From JBNPEO01 sp050490315 (GTDB lineage: Bacteria > Actinomycetota > Actinomycetes > Actinomycetales > Micrococcaceae): 64,000 nt of DNA. How positions within the stretch are numbered: position 1 is the first letter of the stretch; each line of letters opens with the position of its first letter. Shown piece after piece: positions 15,934 through 24,891 of this stretch. The notes under the pieces were generated by a model. The model searched no databases. It saw only the letters and a program-made list of their open reading frames with translations, and was not told where the DNA came from. The DNA is taken from positions 310,001-374,000 of the forward strand of contig NZ_JBNPEO010000002.1 in the NCBI RefSeq assembly GCF_050490315.1, in the 5' to 3' direction. The position numbers were made by a program, and so were the translations under genes.

Positions 15934-16811
15934 TCGACCCTCCGACGTCCAGCTGCCCGCTCCAAAACCTGCACACGCTGAGTCTCCTTGCGCGCGGCTC
16001 GTTTCACACGGTCTGCTGAGGCGCTGTCGCCTTTTCGAAGGTGCCAAATGAATTTCTCATAAAGATCCACGACGCGATCCACCTCACCGTCCTGAATCAT
16101 TTCGCCCTGATCAAGCCAAATCGCTCTGGTGCAGAGGTCCCGAATTGTGGGCATGCCATGGCTCACCAAGAATACGCAGCCCGCTCCTTCTCGCAACTCG
16201 GTCATTCGGCGGCGAGTACGCTCACCAAACTCTGCATCCCCAGTATTGAGCGCCTCATCCAAAATTAGAATCTCAGGATCGATGGCCGCAGCGATCGCGA
16301 ATCGCAGCCGAGCGGACATACCCGAAGAATACGATTTCATAGGCAAATGGATGGAATTTTCCAGAGCAGAAAGTTCGACAATCGAATCAAATTTTTCCCG
16401 AATTTCTTTCTTGCTCATCCCCATAGCCAGACACCCCAACATGATGTTGGCATCGCCTGCCAAATCGGGAACAAGCGCCGCGCTGACGCCGAGGGAAATA
16501 GGAGTACTTGTAGCTAGCACACTACCCGTAGTGCTGGTCTCTTGTCCTCCGATCAAGCGCATCAACGTGCTCTTGCCGGATCCATTGCGACCAATTACAC
16601 CTATGGATTCCCCATGCTGGGCAACCAATGAAATCGGTCGAAGAGCCTGCACGGTGACTCGCTTCTTGGGGTTCCACACACGAGACAACGCGCGCCGTGC
16701 AAACCCGGAATCGGGTCCATAAACGTTCTCCGAACTCCCCACCCGATAAGTCATGCTGACATTGTCCAAGACAACAGCTGGTGACGAAACGGAATAATCA
16801 ACTACGTCCAT
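15930..16811 (-). CDS. tagH: Polysaccharide/teichoic acid export ABC transporter, ATP-binding subunit
   Basis: 293 residues. Walker A GRNGSGKST (about residues 74-82), signature SYSSGMSARL, Walker B LILDEAL and the switch His in LVSHG are all present. A short N-terminal leader before the core and the NTGDAEF motif after Walker B are typical of the TagH/RfbE/Wzt group, which exports lipid-linked wall glycans. There is no C-terminal carbohydrate-binding domain like that of Wzt, only a charged tail of about 45 residues. It overlaps the permease gene upstream by 14 bp and the glycosyltransferase gene downstream by 4 bp. Function as exporter ATPase is secure; the exact substrate is inferred from the neighbouring sugar genes. 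Confidence 0.9.
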   Translation of the reverse strand: MDVVDYSVSSPAVVLDNVSMTYRVGSSENVYGPDSGFARRALSRVWNPKKRVTVQALRPISLVAQHGESIGVIGRNGSGKSTLMRLIGGQETSTTGSVLATSTPISLGVSAALVPDLAGDANIMLGCLAMGMSKKEIREKFDSIVELSALENSIHLPMKSYSSGMSARLRFAIAAAIDPEILILDEALNTGDAEFGERTRRRMTELREGAGCVFLVSHGMPTIRDLCTRAIWLDQGEMIQDGEVDRVVDLYEKFIWHLRKGDSASADRVKRAARKETQRVQVLERAAGRRRVE

Positions 16812-17676
16812 AGCTTTCCTCCCCTCGCCAAAAGAAGATGAGTCCGACCGTCAGACTGGCCACTGCCCAAATTGCAAGTGTAAGCCACCTTGTCATGCTC
16901 GGCCACGTGTCATAGAGCAAACAATCGCGGACGATATCAAGAACGGCAAAAAGCGGATTTGCATGCATCAGATTCATCAGCACTGGATGGCCGGCAAAGC
17001 GATCGACAGAGAAAAAGACTGCTGACACGTACATCCATGCACGAAGTCCAAAACCAACCAAATACGACAGGTCAGGAATGACCGAGACCATCCGAGCCAG
17101 AAATAGAGATAACCCGAGGTGAAACATAACTTGCAATAATAGTGTCGGCAAAAGGAAAAGCCACTTCACAGAAATGGTCTCGGCTGGCGGGATCAGAATC
17201 ACGAGAATCAGCATGATCAAAATCGTTGGAACGCTAGCCATGGCTTCCCTGACGTTAACAGCTATCGGTAACGTCGCCCGCGGAAACTTAAAAGCCTGAA
17301 GGATATTCTGATTGGAAACCATCGATCGAGCCGACGTCGTTATCGGCCGCGTACTGAACTGGAATAGAAAAATCCCGATTAAGAGATAAGAAATAAAATT
17401 TGGAATGCCTGCTCCTGTTCCGAGCATCACACCAAAAATTAAATAAAAAACCAAGCCATTTAGCAATGGATTGAGTAGCAGCCATGCACCGCCTAAACGA
17501 TCTTTGGCGTTGCCGCTCAGGACACGCGCGCGTGAATCGTAGTATATGAAAAATCGGTAGTCCCATAGGCTCACTAGATAATCTAGGAAATTTGGTCGAG
17601 CCCCCACTCGGCGCAACTTCCTGATATTTACCGAAGTTGGAATGGGTACATCGACCGCTCCAGCTGTCTGTTTCAT
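16798..17676 (-). CDS. tagG: Polysaccharide/teichoic acid export ABC transporter, permease subunit
   Basis: 292 residues with about six hydrophobic helices (for example LLNGLVFYLIFGVML, TILIMLILVILIPP, WLTLAIWAVASLTVGLIFFW), matching the ABC2-type permease family TagG/RfbA/Wzm. The N-terminal region just before the first helix (LVSLWDYRFFIYYDSRARV) and the R..LGGAWLLLNPLL motif are typical of this family. It forms the membrane channel with the ATPase encoded next to it. Its start overlaps the stop of the preceding glycosyltransferase gene, so the genes are translationally coupled. It lies mid-operon, between glycan assembly genes, as expected for an ABC-dependent export locus. Confidence 0.9.
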   Translation of the reverse strand: MKQTAGAVDVPIPTSVNIRKLRRVGARPNFLDYLVSLWDYRFFIYYDSRARVLSGNAKDRLGGAWLLLNPLLNGLVFYLIFGVMLGTGAGIPNFISYLLIGIFLFQFSTRPITTSARSMVSNQNILQAFKFPRATLPIAVNVREAMASVPTILIMLILVILIPPAETISVKWLFLLPTLLLQVMFHLGLSLFLARMVSVIPDLSYLVGFGLRAWMYVSAVFFSVDRFAGHPVLMNLMHANPLFAVLDIVRDCLLYDTWPSMTRWLTLAIWAVASLTVGLIFFWRGEESYGRS

Positions 17677-19460
17677 CAGCCTCCATTCTTTGTAAGTCGG
17701 TCGTATGCAGACAACGCTCGCTTAGCGTTCGCTTTCCAAGTTCGATCCAAAAGAGTCACTTGCCGAGCTCGGCGTCCAAGCTGGTAACGCTTTTGGGGTG
17801 AAACAAGTAGACGGTCAATACTACTGGCAAGCGACGCCGGATTTTCCGCCTGTGCAAACATACCTGTTTCGCCTTCGGCCAGAAGTTCACGTAATGCTGG
17901 CAGGTCGCTCGCCACAACCGGACGCGCTGAAGCCATAGCCTCTACTGGCTTCAGCGGAGTTACATCTCTGGTGACCGAAGAATCAATGCGAGGCACCACA
18001 AACACGTCCAATGCAGCATGATAGATCGGGGTGAGATTCCGAGGTACCCTGCCAGTAAAAATCGTTTGAGCGGAAATACCCAACTCTTGTGCTAGGGCAC
18101 GGAGGCTGGGGGCGGACACGCCGTCACCGACGATCAAGACACGCAATTTGCTGAAGCGCGGGATCAATAGCGCTGCAGCCCGCAGTAGTGTGTCCAAACC
18201 CTCATAATCAACAAGACTGCTGACCGTTCCGATCATCAAAGCGTCCTCAGCCAGGCCTAGCTGCCGGCGGGCATCCTGCTGAGTCATCGGTTCGTCGAGA
18301 AATGCACCACCAACAGCATTCGGCGCCACCAAAATATTAGCCGAATCAACCCCGGCATCCACGATATTGGCTCTCATAGCTTCACCTAGCGTCACTACAA
18401 GGTCCGCGCGCTTCATCACATCGGCTTCTCGTTCTCTAAACAATCTGAACCGTTCACTTCTAATGGCTTCCGGCCCACGAGTGGACGCCCATGTGTCAGC
18501 GAGCTGTCCCCGCACTTCATAGACCCACGGAATACCCAGTGCATCCGCTGCGGCTGCCGTAACCAGAGCGTTAGTAAAGTGAGTTGTTGTGTGTAGGACG
18601 CTCGCGCCGCGGCGGACTGCTTCATCCGCTACCAATTCCGCTTGCTGTTGAAGTCGCGCCGCCATACCCTCTTTCAGCCGTCCAGGGTTTATTCTCACAT
18701 AATCAATACCGTCAACCGAGTCGGCACCAGAGGCCAGAACTTTCCCCACTTGGACCGGATAACCCAGCCTTGTGACGGCCGAGACATTCCAACCCAAATC
18801 CCGCTGAGCGGTCAGAATTGAGTGTGTTCGCTGCGCGTAGCCACTTCCAGTGTGAGGTAGTGAATTGGTGAGAACGTGCATTACAGTGCGTTTTCTCGGT
18901 TGATGTTCTCTAGGGGTCAGAACCGGGAGGAAACCGGTGAACACCTTGAGTTCTGACTCAAGCCGCCGACGTTGAGAAGCGAGACGCTTCGCACTACGGC
19001 TGCCGCCGTGCTTCGCCTCTTCCAACTTCAAGTGTTCAACTGCGGCGGTCATCGCGCCGTCATACCAAAACCGCCGCGCGATAAAAGCAGCATGATTAGG
19101 CGCTTGGGCTCCGTTGAGGGCTAGCGAGTCAGCCTGCTCCAGGCACCCGGCTGCGAGCGCCAAGTCGGCGAGCCGAACGGCCGAGGACCCTGAAATTGAT
19201 TTGGATAAGGCCGTGTCCAATGCGTTTTGCACACTAGTGATCTTCCCCAACGCGAAGTTGGCCAATATCGCCGCAAATGTGGTGGAATTCCGCCCTAGGA
19301 ATCTCCCAGCTGCTGGCATGACTTTCCGCACCAGCCCTCCCGGGAGTCGCCGGATCACCTGAATCGCTAGAACTGCAGGATCGTCATTAAGGTGTTCTGA
19401 CGCGGTGGCGGCTGCTAGCCGAAGGTTCTGTAACAGCTGTGGCTTAGCGGAAAGGGTCAC
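17676..19460 (-). CDS. Glycosyltransferase family 4 with long N-terminal extension
   Basis: 594 residues. An alpha-helical N-terminal region of about 200 residues, rich in Ala and Leu, precedes a GT4 domain starting near KRTVMHVLTNSLPHTGSGYA. The donor-binding half has APNAVGGAFL, LIVGDGVSAPSLR, FTGRVPR, and VTRDVTPLKPVEAMASARPVV, which contains the E-motif region in a form seen in many WcfI/ExoP-type GT4 proteins. The N-terminal extension may mediate protein contacts; it has no clear membrane helix. It overlaps the upstream GT4 gene by ATGA and the permease gene downstream by one base. Sugar specificity cannot be read. Confidence 0.82.
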   Translation of the reverse strand: MTLSAKPQLLQNLRLAAATASEHLNDDPAVLAIQVIRRLPGGLVRKVMPAAGRFLGRNSTTFAAILANFALGKITSVQNALDTALSKSISGSSAVRLADLALAAGCLEQADSLALNGAQAPNHAAFIARRFWYDGAMTAAVEHLKLEEAKHGGSRSAKRLASQRRRLESELKVFTGFLPVLTPREHQPRKRTVMHVLTNSLPHTGSGYAQRTHSILTAQRDLGWNVSAVTRLGYPVQVGKVLASGADSVDGIDYVRINPGRLKEGMAARLQQQAELVADEAVRRGASVLHTTTHFTNALVTAAAADALGIPWVYEVRGQLADTWASTRGPEAIRSERFRLFREREADVMKRADLVVTLGEAMRANIVDAGVDSANILVAPNAVGGAFLDEPMTQQDARRQLGLAEDALMIGTVSSLVDYEGLDTLLRAAALLIPRFSKLRVLIVGDGVSAPSLRALAQELGISAQTIFTGRVPRNLTPIYHAALDVFVVPRIDSSVTRDVTPLKPVEAMASARPVVASDLPALRELLAEGETGMFAQAENPASLASSIDRLLVSPQKRYQLGRRARQVTLLDRTWKANAKRALSAYDRLTKNGG

Positions 19461-20701
19461 CTGTCACCGGAGCTTCGTGCCAAAAGTTCATCAATCAGTT
19501 CCATATAGTGTTTGGCAGATGCACGAATTTCCGCATGGTCTTCCACCCAGTCGCGCCCCCTGCTACCTACGTCTAAGCGGCTCCTATCGTCCGCTAAGTC
19601 ATTCCACAACTGCGCAATGGCTTCAACCGTGCTCGGGACTACGTCACCGGCGTCAGAATCAGAGATAATGCGTGCCGCTTCGCCACGTACCACGGCTGTA
19701 ACGTGACGCCCTACGGCCAGAACTTCGTACGTTTTAGAGGGAATAGTGGTCTCGAAGGACTTCCAGTCATCTCGTAGGGACACGATGCATGAGTCCGCCA
19801 GCTTGTAGGCTTCCAAAACTGCCTCACGTTTTACCGGGGGGTGAAAGGTGACTGGAGCGCCGATCTCGCGAGCGAGTTGTATTAGTCCTGGCTTGGCAAC
19901 TCCATAACCCACCATGTGCAAGTGCATACGGCTACCAACCTTTGCAGCAGCCTGAACCATCAGCTCCAAACGTTGGCTTTCACCATGGTTGCCCAGATAC
20001 AACACGTCTAGCTGTTCTTTGTCCACAACTGGTGCCGGAAGGAGAGGGACGGATCTCAAGTCCAGACCGTTGGGAACAGTCGCAACTACGGCAACTCCAC
20101 GTTCTAGAAGAGTCTTAGCAAAACCCTCAGTGACTGTGACAACCAAGTTTGCTTTGTTTTGCACAAACTCCACGGCTTTTTCTGCTAGAGACTTCACTTG
20201 TCCTTGAACTAGGCGTGCGTCGCGTGCCAAGTCCGGCCAAGCGTCCCGCATTTCCACTACCAATGGGACGCGGAAAATTTTGGCCACCACATGACCGGCA
20301 GCCAGAATTGGCAAGCTAGGCGCAGTGACAACAACTACTTCTGGGCGTCGCTGCATCATGGCAGCTGGGACGCTCAGCACTGCCGTGTACAGGTTGTCTA
20401 CAAATCTGCCAACGCGGGTCTGAGCATGCCGTAAATACGGAACTCGCCGAATGCGTTCGCCATGTTCGCCCCGTTGATGACCCCAAGGATATCCGGCGTC
20501 TGCGCGCCGTTCCGTGCGTTTGCCGTTCGGGAAGTGCGATACGGGGGTAACTACATCTACTCGCCATCCGGCCGCTTGGAACTCCCGGACAAAGGAACTC
20601 CAGCGCCGTTGCGGGGGACTTTGGTCTGGCCAGTAACTGTGAGTAAGCAACATTACGTGCCGTATTTGGACGGGACGTTCTCCTACAGTGAAGCCTTCCA
20701 A
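19457..20701 (-). CDS. Glycosyltransferase family 4, WbuB/WcaI-like
   Basis: 414 residues from TTG 20701, preceded by AGGGG at about 5 nt; an internal ATG at 20653 lacks a ribosome binding site. Motifs include LTHSYWPDQSPPQRR, VVVTAPSLPILAAG, VEMRDAWPDL, TVPNGLD, YLGNHGESQ and PSKTYEVLAVGR, a pattern shared with WbuB/WcaI-like GT4 enzymes that add amino sugars in O-antigen and capsule pathways. It starts 7 bp after the stop of the secreted-protein gene and overlaps the next gene by 4 bp. No membrane anchor is seen. It probably acts early in glycan assembly on the cytoplasmic face. Confidence 0.82.
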   Translation of the reverse strand: MEGFTVGERPVQIRHVMLLTHSYWPDQSPPQRRWSSFVREFQAAGWRVDVVTPVSHFPNGKRTERRADAGYPWGHQRGEHGERIRRVPYLRHAQTRVGRFVDNLYTAVLSVPAAMMQRRPEVVVVTAPSLPILAAGHVVAKIFRVPLVVEMRDAWPDLARDARLVQGQVKSLAEKAVEFVQNKANLVVTVTEGFAKTLLERGVAVVATVPNGLDLRSVPLLPAPVVDKEQLDVLYLGNHGESQRLELMVQAAAKVGSRMHLHMVGYGVAKPGLIQLAREIGAPVTFHPPVKREAVLEAYKLADSCIVSLRDDWKSFETTIPSKTYEVLAVGRHVTAVVRGEAARIISDSDAGDVVPSTVEAIAQLWNDLADDRSRLDVGSRGRDWVEDHAEIRASAKHYMELIDELLARSSGDR

Positions 20702-20708
20702 GATGCCC

Positions 20709-21518
20709 CTACTTGCTCAGTGAGCCGGGTGCGCGAGTTCCCTTGGAATTCATTGCCCGGAAGTACAGAACCCCAAGACCAATAAGTACCACCACAACGA
20801 TTCCCTGTGTGAGCGGCGACGTTACTGCTGCGGCAGCCTGGGTGGAGATGGTTTCAAGAGAAGGCAGCGCCGGGACAGCGTTCTGCTTGTTGGACGTAGC
20901 CGCGTCCACAACTGCCTGAGACTTCTTGGCGGCCAGCGTCTTTGCAGCAGCCCCCGCGTCAGAAAGAACTGGACCCAGTTCGGCCGGTTGTCCATCTGCA
21001 AGGGACGGGTCCAGAGCGAGGGCAAGGTCCGGACCGAGCGCAGCGGCCACATCAGCGGCGACGGCCCCCGGTAAATCAGTCTGGGTAGCCACCCCGGGGA
21101 TGGTCTGAGCGGGAGGCTGCACTGCACCTGGGTTCGAAACTTGCCCACCAGATACAGCACCACTGGTTGACGATGGTTGCGGGGTTGGAACAATCCCACC
21201 GGTTGACGGCGCTGTTTCCGACGGATTCGTATCCACGGGAGCCGGAAGAGTTTCTACAGGTGCCTGCGGAGAGTCGCTGGGTGCTGGCACAGGCAATTCA
21301 ACCGGTGTCTCGGGAGGGGCCGGAATATCCGAGGGCACCGGTTCGGCGGTAGGTGTTGCCAACGGGTCACCGTCCATGGGGGCAGTCTCGCCAGCAGTCG
21401 CCGGGTCTGAACTGACTGTATCCACTGTGGTTACAGATGCATCGTCAGCTATTGCCGCGCCAGCAGGGAGGAGCAATAGAGCTAAGGTCAAAAGGCCAGA
21501 TGCCAACTTCTTGTTCAA
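20709..21518 (-). CDS. Secreted Pro/Ser/Thr-rich protein with C-terminal membrane anchor
   Basis: 269 residues from TTG 21518, chosen because a G-rich ribosome binding site (GGGGGG) lies about 6 nt upstream and the signal peptide then begins at once (NKKLASGLLTLALLLLPAG, cleavage near AIADD). Residues about 25-140 form a Pro/Ser/Thr/Ala/Glu stalk without cysteines. A helical region rich in Ala follows, and one hydrophobic helix (GIVVVVLIGLGVLYF) lies near the C-terminus with a short basic tail. There is no LPxTG sorting signal, so it is probably a type I membrane protein projecting through the wall. It is the first gene of the polysaccharide export operon, divergent from the histidine kinase at 21756. 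No characterised family recognised; a structural or glycosylated wall protein is possible. Confidence 0.65.
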   Translation of the reverse strand: MNKKLASGLLTLALLLLPAGAAIADDASVTTVDTVSSDPATAGETAPMDGDPLATPTAEPVPSDIPAPPETPVELPVPAPSDSPQAPVETLPAPVDTNPSETAPSTGGIVPTPQPSSTSGAVSGGQVSNPGAVQPPAQTIPGVATQTDLPGAVAADVAAALGPDLALALDPSLADGQPAELGPVLSDAGAAAKTLAAKKSQAVVDAATSNKQNAVPALPSLETISTQAAAAVTSPLTQGIVVVVLIGLGVLYFRAMNSKGTRAPGSLSK

Positions 21519-21755
21519 GCGAAACCCCCCACACACGAAACTTCCCGATTTGTGCCCTAATTGGCCGCAGAGAAAGCGAAACACTTCATTGTACTAGCAA
21601 TCTGGTTGCTTAGGACAAGCAGCCAGCGATGCTCAGCGATTGATACAGAGTTGAGACTCGGCATCCCCTTGTGTGGCATACACTGACCATGACCATCACA
21701 ACACTGATTCCGGCGGAGTTCAGCCCCTGTTCGCCGATGCGGGAGAGACGAGCGG
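21519..21755. promoter_or_regulatory. Divergent promoter region, export operon and histidine kinase
   Basis: 237 bases between the first gene of the minus-strand glycan export operon and the plus-strand histidine kinase gene. It must contain both promoters, since the eight minus-strand genes downstream are almost gapless apart from 66 bp before wecC. The part near 21585-21660 is relatively AT-rich. I could not fix -35/-10 pairs with confidence. Confidence 0.4.
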
Positions 21756-23450
21756 GTGCACGTGACAAACCACCAAAAATCTGCTCTGGGCATGCTGTAC
21801 AAATCCGGGAATGTTCGTACGGATACCCTCCTGAGCCAAGGCGCCTTCCTGGGTATGTTTGGCGTGGTTTCTTTAGTGACCGGGCTGAGCGAACCAAGCC
21901 TTTTGGTCAGCAGCTCTTATCTTGCAGCGGCAATCATTGTCACCGTGGCCAGCGTTTGGACAGTGATCGTCAATCCGCGCCCCACGAGAACAACGTTAAG
22001 CGCTTTACTAGTTGCCATCATTCCCGCTCTTGACTTGGCCTCCGTAGTTATCTTGCGCAGTAACAGCAACCCATTGGAAGCTGTATACGCCTTTGGCTAT
22101 CTGGGGGTTCTTCCAGCTTTTTGGCTCGGTTCAATTCGAAAATGGTGGTGGGTCGCCGTTGCCGGAGCAGCTGCGGTTGCTGCGGTAGAAGTGCCCTGGC
22201 AAAACATCGAGCAAACACTAGTTCACGCGAGCGCTCAGTATGTAGCTGCCAACACCTTGATTCCCTTGCTGATTGTCACGGCGGCTCTTGTGGCAAAGGG
22301 CCAACGCCACCAATTCGATGAACACCGGAAAGTTATTGATGCTAGGGAGCATGAGCTCGCCACTAGCCTTACCGAGCAGAAAAAAGGCCAAGAGGTTCTG
22401 GCTAAGGTACTGGACACAGTAAACATGGGCATTTTGGTCATCGACAAGGACGGCAACGATGTTTTGGCCAACCCTGCGATGAGAAACCATCCAGTGCTAA
22501 CAGGCAAAAAACAGCGGACCATAGATCTTGAGACGAACCAGCAATTTTTGGACGCCGATGGGCTCACTCCCATTGCTCCCGGCCACGGCCCAGTTAGTGC
22601 CGCCATGCGTGGAGAGTCTTCACGTGGACGCGTGTTCTGGATGGAAAGCGCTGACGGCACACGTTACGCCATCAGTGTTTCAGCAACCCCCATCCTCGAT
22701 GAGCAGGGGAACTTCAGCCGTTCAGTGGTGGCCTTGGATGACGTCACAGATTTTATGAACAATCTTCAAGCCAAGGACGACTTCCTTGCCTCGATCTCCC
22801 ACGAGCTCCGAACACCACTGACCTCGATTGGTGGTTATCTGGAGCTCCTTCAAGACCAAACCGCTGGTACCGATACCAAATTCGCAAAGTACCTCGAGGC
22901 GATGGAGCGCAACGTGCGGCGTCTAAAAGTCCTTGTGGCTGATCTCCTCACGGCCGCACAGTTCCAGCGCGGAAGCCTAGAACTACGTCCCAGAGCGGCC
23001 GATTTGCAAACGATTGTCCGTCACGCAGCGGAGCAATTCCTCTCTCAAGCCATCGCTAAGGGGCTTCACTACACCGTTCAAGACGGCCCTGAGCTGCCAA
23101 CGACTCTTGATGTTCAGCGCATGGGCCAAGTGTTGGAGAACCTCATTTCTAACGCCGTCAAGTACACTCCAGCAGGCGGAAGCGTCACAATCTCGGCCAC
23201 GGCCTCTCCTGATACTAAAACTCTGGAGGTAGTGATTGAAGACTCGGGCGTTGGAGTGTCCACAGGCGATCAAAGCCACTTGTTTAGCCGGTTTTACCGG
23301 GCGACGTCTGCCGTTGAATCCAACGTTCCTGGAATAGGGTTGGGGCTTGCCATTAGCAAATCAATCGTGGAGGGCCACTGTGGAACTCTTGAGTTCCACA
23401 GTGTAGAAGGACGTGGAACTACCGTGAGAGTCGTTCTCCCGCAGCAGTAA
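21756..23450 (+). CDS. PAS-domain sensor histidine kinase
   Basis: 564 residues from GTG 21756, preceded by GGGAGA at 9 nt. About six hydrophobic helices lie in the first 190 residues, followed by a linker and a PAS-like domain (about 212-330, with NMGILVIDKDGND). The HisKA domain has FLASISHELRTP with phospho-acceptor His349, then the N box (LENLISNAVKYTP), G1 box (EDSGVGV) and G2 box (GIGLGLAISKSIVE). It is a membrane sensor that should phosphorylate a receiver. The only nearby partner is the receiver-only protein at 25877-26245, on the opposite strand and separated by two genes. The last 32 bp overlap the convergent GT2 gene, and a perfect hairpin lies inside its 3' end. Confidence 0.9.
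   Translation: MHVTNHQKSALGMLYKSGNVRTDTLLSQGAFLGMFGVVSLVTGLSEPSLLVSSSYLAAAIIVTVASVWTVIVNPRPTRTTLSALLVAIIPALDLASVVILRSNSNPLEAVYAFGYLGVLPAFWLGSIRKWWWVAVAGAAAVAAVEVPWQNIEQTLVHASAQYVAANTLIPLLIVTAALVAKGQRHQFDEHRKVIDAREHELATSLTEQKKGQEVLAKVLDTVNMGILVIDKDGNDVLANPAMRNHPVLTGKKQRTIDLETNQQFLDADGLTPIAPGHGPVSAAMRGESSRGRVFWMESADGTRYAISVSATPILDEQGNFSRSVVALDDVTDFMNNLQAKDDFLASISHELRTPLTSIGGYLELLQDQTAGTDTKFAKYLEAMERNVRRLKVLVADLLTAAQFQRGSLELRPRAADLQTIVRHAAEQFLSQAIAKGLHYTVQDGPELPTTLDVQRMGQVLENLISNAVKYTPAGGSVTISATASPDTKTLEVVIEDSGVGVSTGDQSHLFSRFYRATSAVESNVPGIGLGLAISKSIVEGHCGTLEFHSVEGRGTTVRVVLPQQ
23376..23403. repeat. Perfect 13-bp inverted repeat inside the kinase 3' end
   Basis: CACTGTGGAACTC at 23376-23388 and GAGTTCCACAGTG at 23391-23403, 2-nt centre. 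It lies in the histidine kinase coding region and 16 nt beyond the stop of the convergent GT2 gene, where a minus-strand terminator would be expected. No T-tract follows on either strand, so function as a terminator, RNA-stabilising hairpin or operator is open. Confidence 0.6.
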
Positions 23451-24891
23451 CAGCCGCGTCCCGCTCATCGGCGAATCCAGTGCGAGTCATTGTTCCCCAC
23501 TCGGCTGCCGAACCGCGCAGAGCTGCCCACCAGCCCTGTAAACGCCAAACTGCCGTCAACTGCCGGTAGCCAAAGTTCTCCACTATCGCCGCAAAAATGC
23601 ACGCCCACAGGTCCCGCCACTTGGTGTAACGGTGGAACGAAGCTTCCTCCACCACCAAGGCAACCAAACTCACAAAAATGGCGTAAACGTAGGACACCAA
23701 CAACAACAGAAGAGCATAGTGCGGATCCACTAGCCCCAACCACAAACCAAGTGGAACCAAGATGAGTCCCGAGAGCTCCAACGCTGGTGCGATCAACTCG
23801 AAGAGCCAATAAAACGGCAGGGCAATCATGCCAACCCGCCCGTACCGCGGATTCAGTGTCATGCCTCGGTACTGTGACAGAACTTCCCAAAGACCGCGGT
23901 GCCAGCGTCTGCGTTGGCGCGCAAGGACAGTCAAATTTGGCGGCACTTCAGTCCAGCTCACCGGCTCAGCAACAAACACAACCCGGTACCGCCGTTTAGA
24001 GTCGATCATTTTCTTGTGGATGCGCATCACAAGTTCAAAATCTTCACCAATGCAGTCCGGGTCCAGACCGCCGGCTTCGAGCAAAACGTCGCGCCGGAAC
24101 ATTCCAAAGGCGCCCGAAATCAGAATGAGTGCTTTGAGCTGTGACCATCCAGTTCGGCCCAAGAGGAACGCCCGGAGGTACTCAACTACTTGGATTCGGG
24201 CCACCATCTCCTTGGGCATACCCACCTGGACAACACGACCTGCAGAAACGCGGCAACCGTTAACCGCCCTCACCACTCCCCCAGTGGCCACCACATTTTC
24301 TGGGTCATCGGCAAAAGGTTTGGAAACGGTGAGGAGCGCATCGGGGTCAATCAGTGAGTCAGCATCCACCATCACCACTAGATCTTTGGCCGAAATGTTG
24401 ATGCCTGCGTTAAGACTGTCAGAGCGGCCCGAATTTTCCTTGTCCACCACCGTCAGTGGAATGGCCGGATCGTTAGATCGCCAAACCCCCCGCAATGCAC
24501 CCCTGACCGGAATGCGTTCCGGGACTTCACGGGCGTCCAACTCCAAGGAAAACGTCTCAATCAGCTTCTGAAGAGTGGCGTCCTTACTCCCGTCGTTGAC
24601 CACAATGACTTCATGGTCCGGATAGCGGAGGTCCAACACGGAACGAACGGAAGTGGTGATAACCATTTCCTCGTTGTAAGCCGGCATCACCACCGATATA
24701 CCTAGACTTAGCGGCGATCCTGCCACAGCACGCTCACCGCTAAAAAACGTCCTGCGCAGGTATGCGGCAAAGTTCGTTGAAGCGAGCCCAATCAGCACTA
24801 GATAGGAGGTGTTGATCACCAAAAAGTACAGCAACATGGGCCACGCAACGATGGCAAAAATGGTGGTAAGTATGCCGCGAGCAATTTCCAT
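23419..24891 (-). CDS. Processive GT2 polysaccharide synthase
   Basis: 490 residues from ATG 24891, whose first base overlaps the HEAT gene stop (TAATG); a longer frame to 24924 is rejected. Two N-terminal helices, a cytoplasmic GT2 domain, then about three C-terminal helices: the layout of PgaC/IcaA, hyaluronan and cellulose-type synthases. Catalytic motifs are intact: VVMPAYNEE, VVNDGSKDA, VDADSLIDP, GEDFELVMRIH (general base) and RQRRRWHRG (QxxRW). Such enzymes polymerise UDP-sugars and extrude the chain across the membrane. It is the last gene of an operon with a response regulator and a HEAT-repeat membrane protein, so its activity is probably under signal control. The monomer is unknown; beta-linked GlcNAc or glucose is a guess. 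Confidence 0.88.
   Translation of the reverse strand: MEIARGILTTIFAIVAWPMLLYFLVINTSYLVLIGLASTNFAAYLRRTFFSGERAVAGSPLSLGISVVMPAYNEEMVITTSVRSVLDLRYPDHEVIVVNDGSKDATLQKLIETFSLELDAREVPERIPVRGALRGVWRSNDPAIPLTVVDKENSGRSDSLNAGINISAKDLVVMVDADSLIDPDALLTVSKPFADDPENVVATGGVVRAVNGCRVSAGRVVQVGMPKEMVARIQVVEYLRAFLLGRTGWSQLKALILISGAFGMFRRDVLLEAGGLDPDCIGEDFELVMRIHKKMIDSKRRYRVVFVAEPVSWTEVPPNLTVLARQRRRWHRGLWEVLSQYRGMTLNPRYGRVGMIALPFYWLFELIAPALELSGLILVPLGLWLGLVDPHYALLLLLVSYVYAIFVSLVALVVEEASFHRYTKWRDLWACIFAAIVENFGYRQLTAVWRLQGWWAALRGSAAEWGTMTRTGFADERDAAVTAAGERLSR

Noticed and set aside
20709..21518. Sortase-anchored wall protein
   Set aside because: No LPxTG-like signal precedes the C-terminal helix; the tail is short but lacks the sorting motif.
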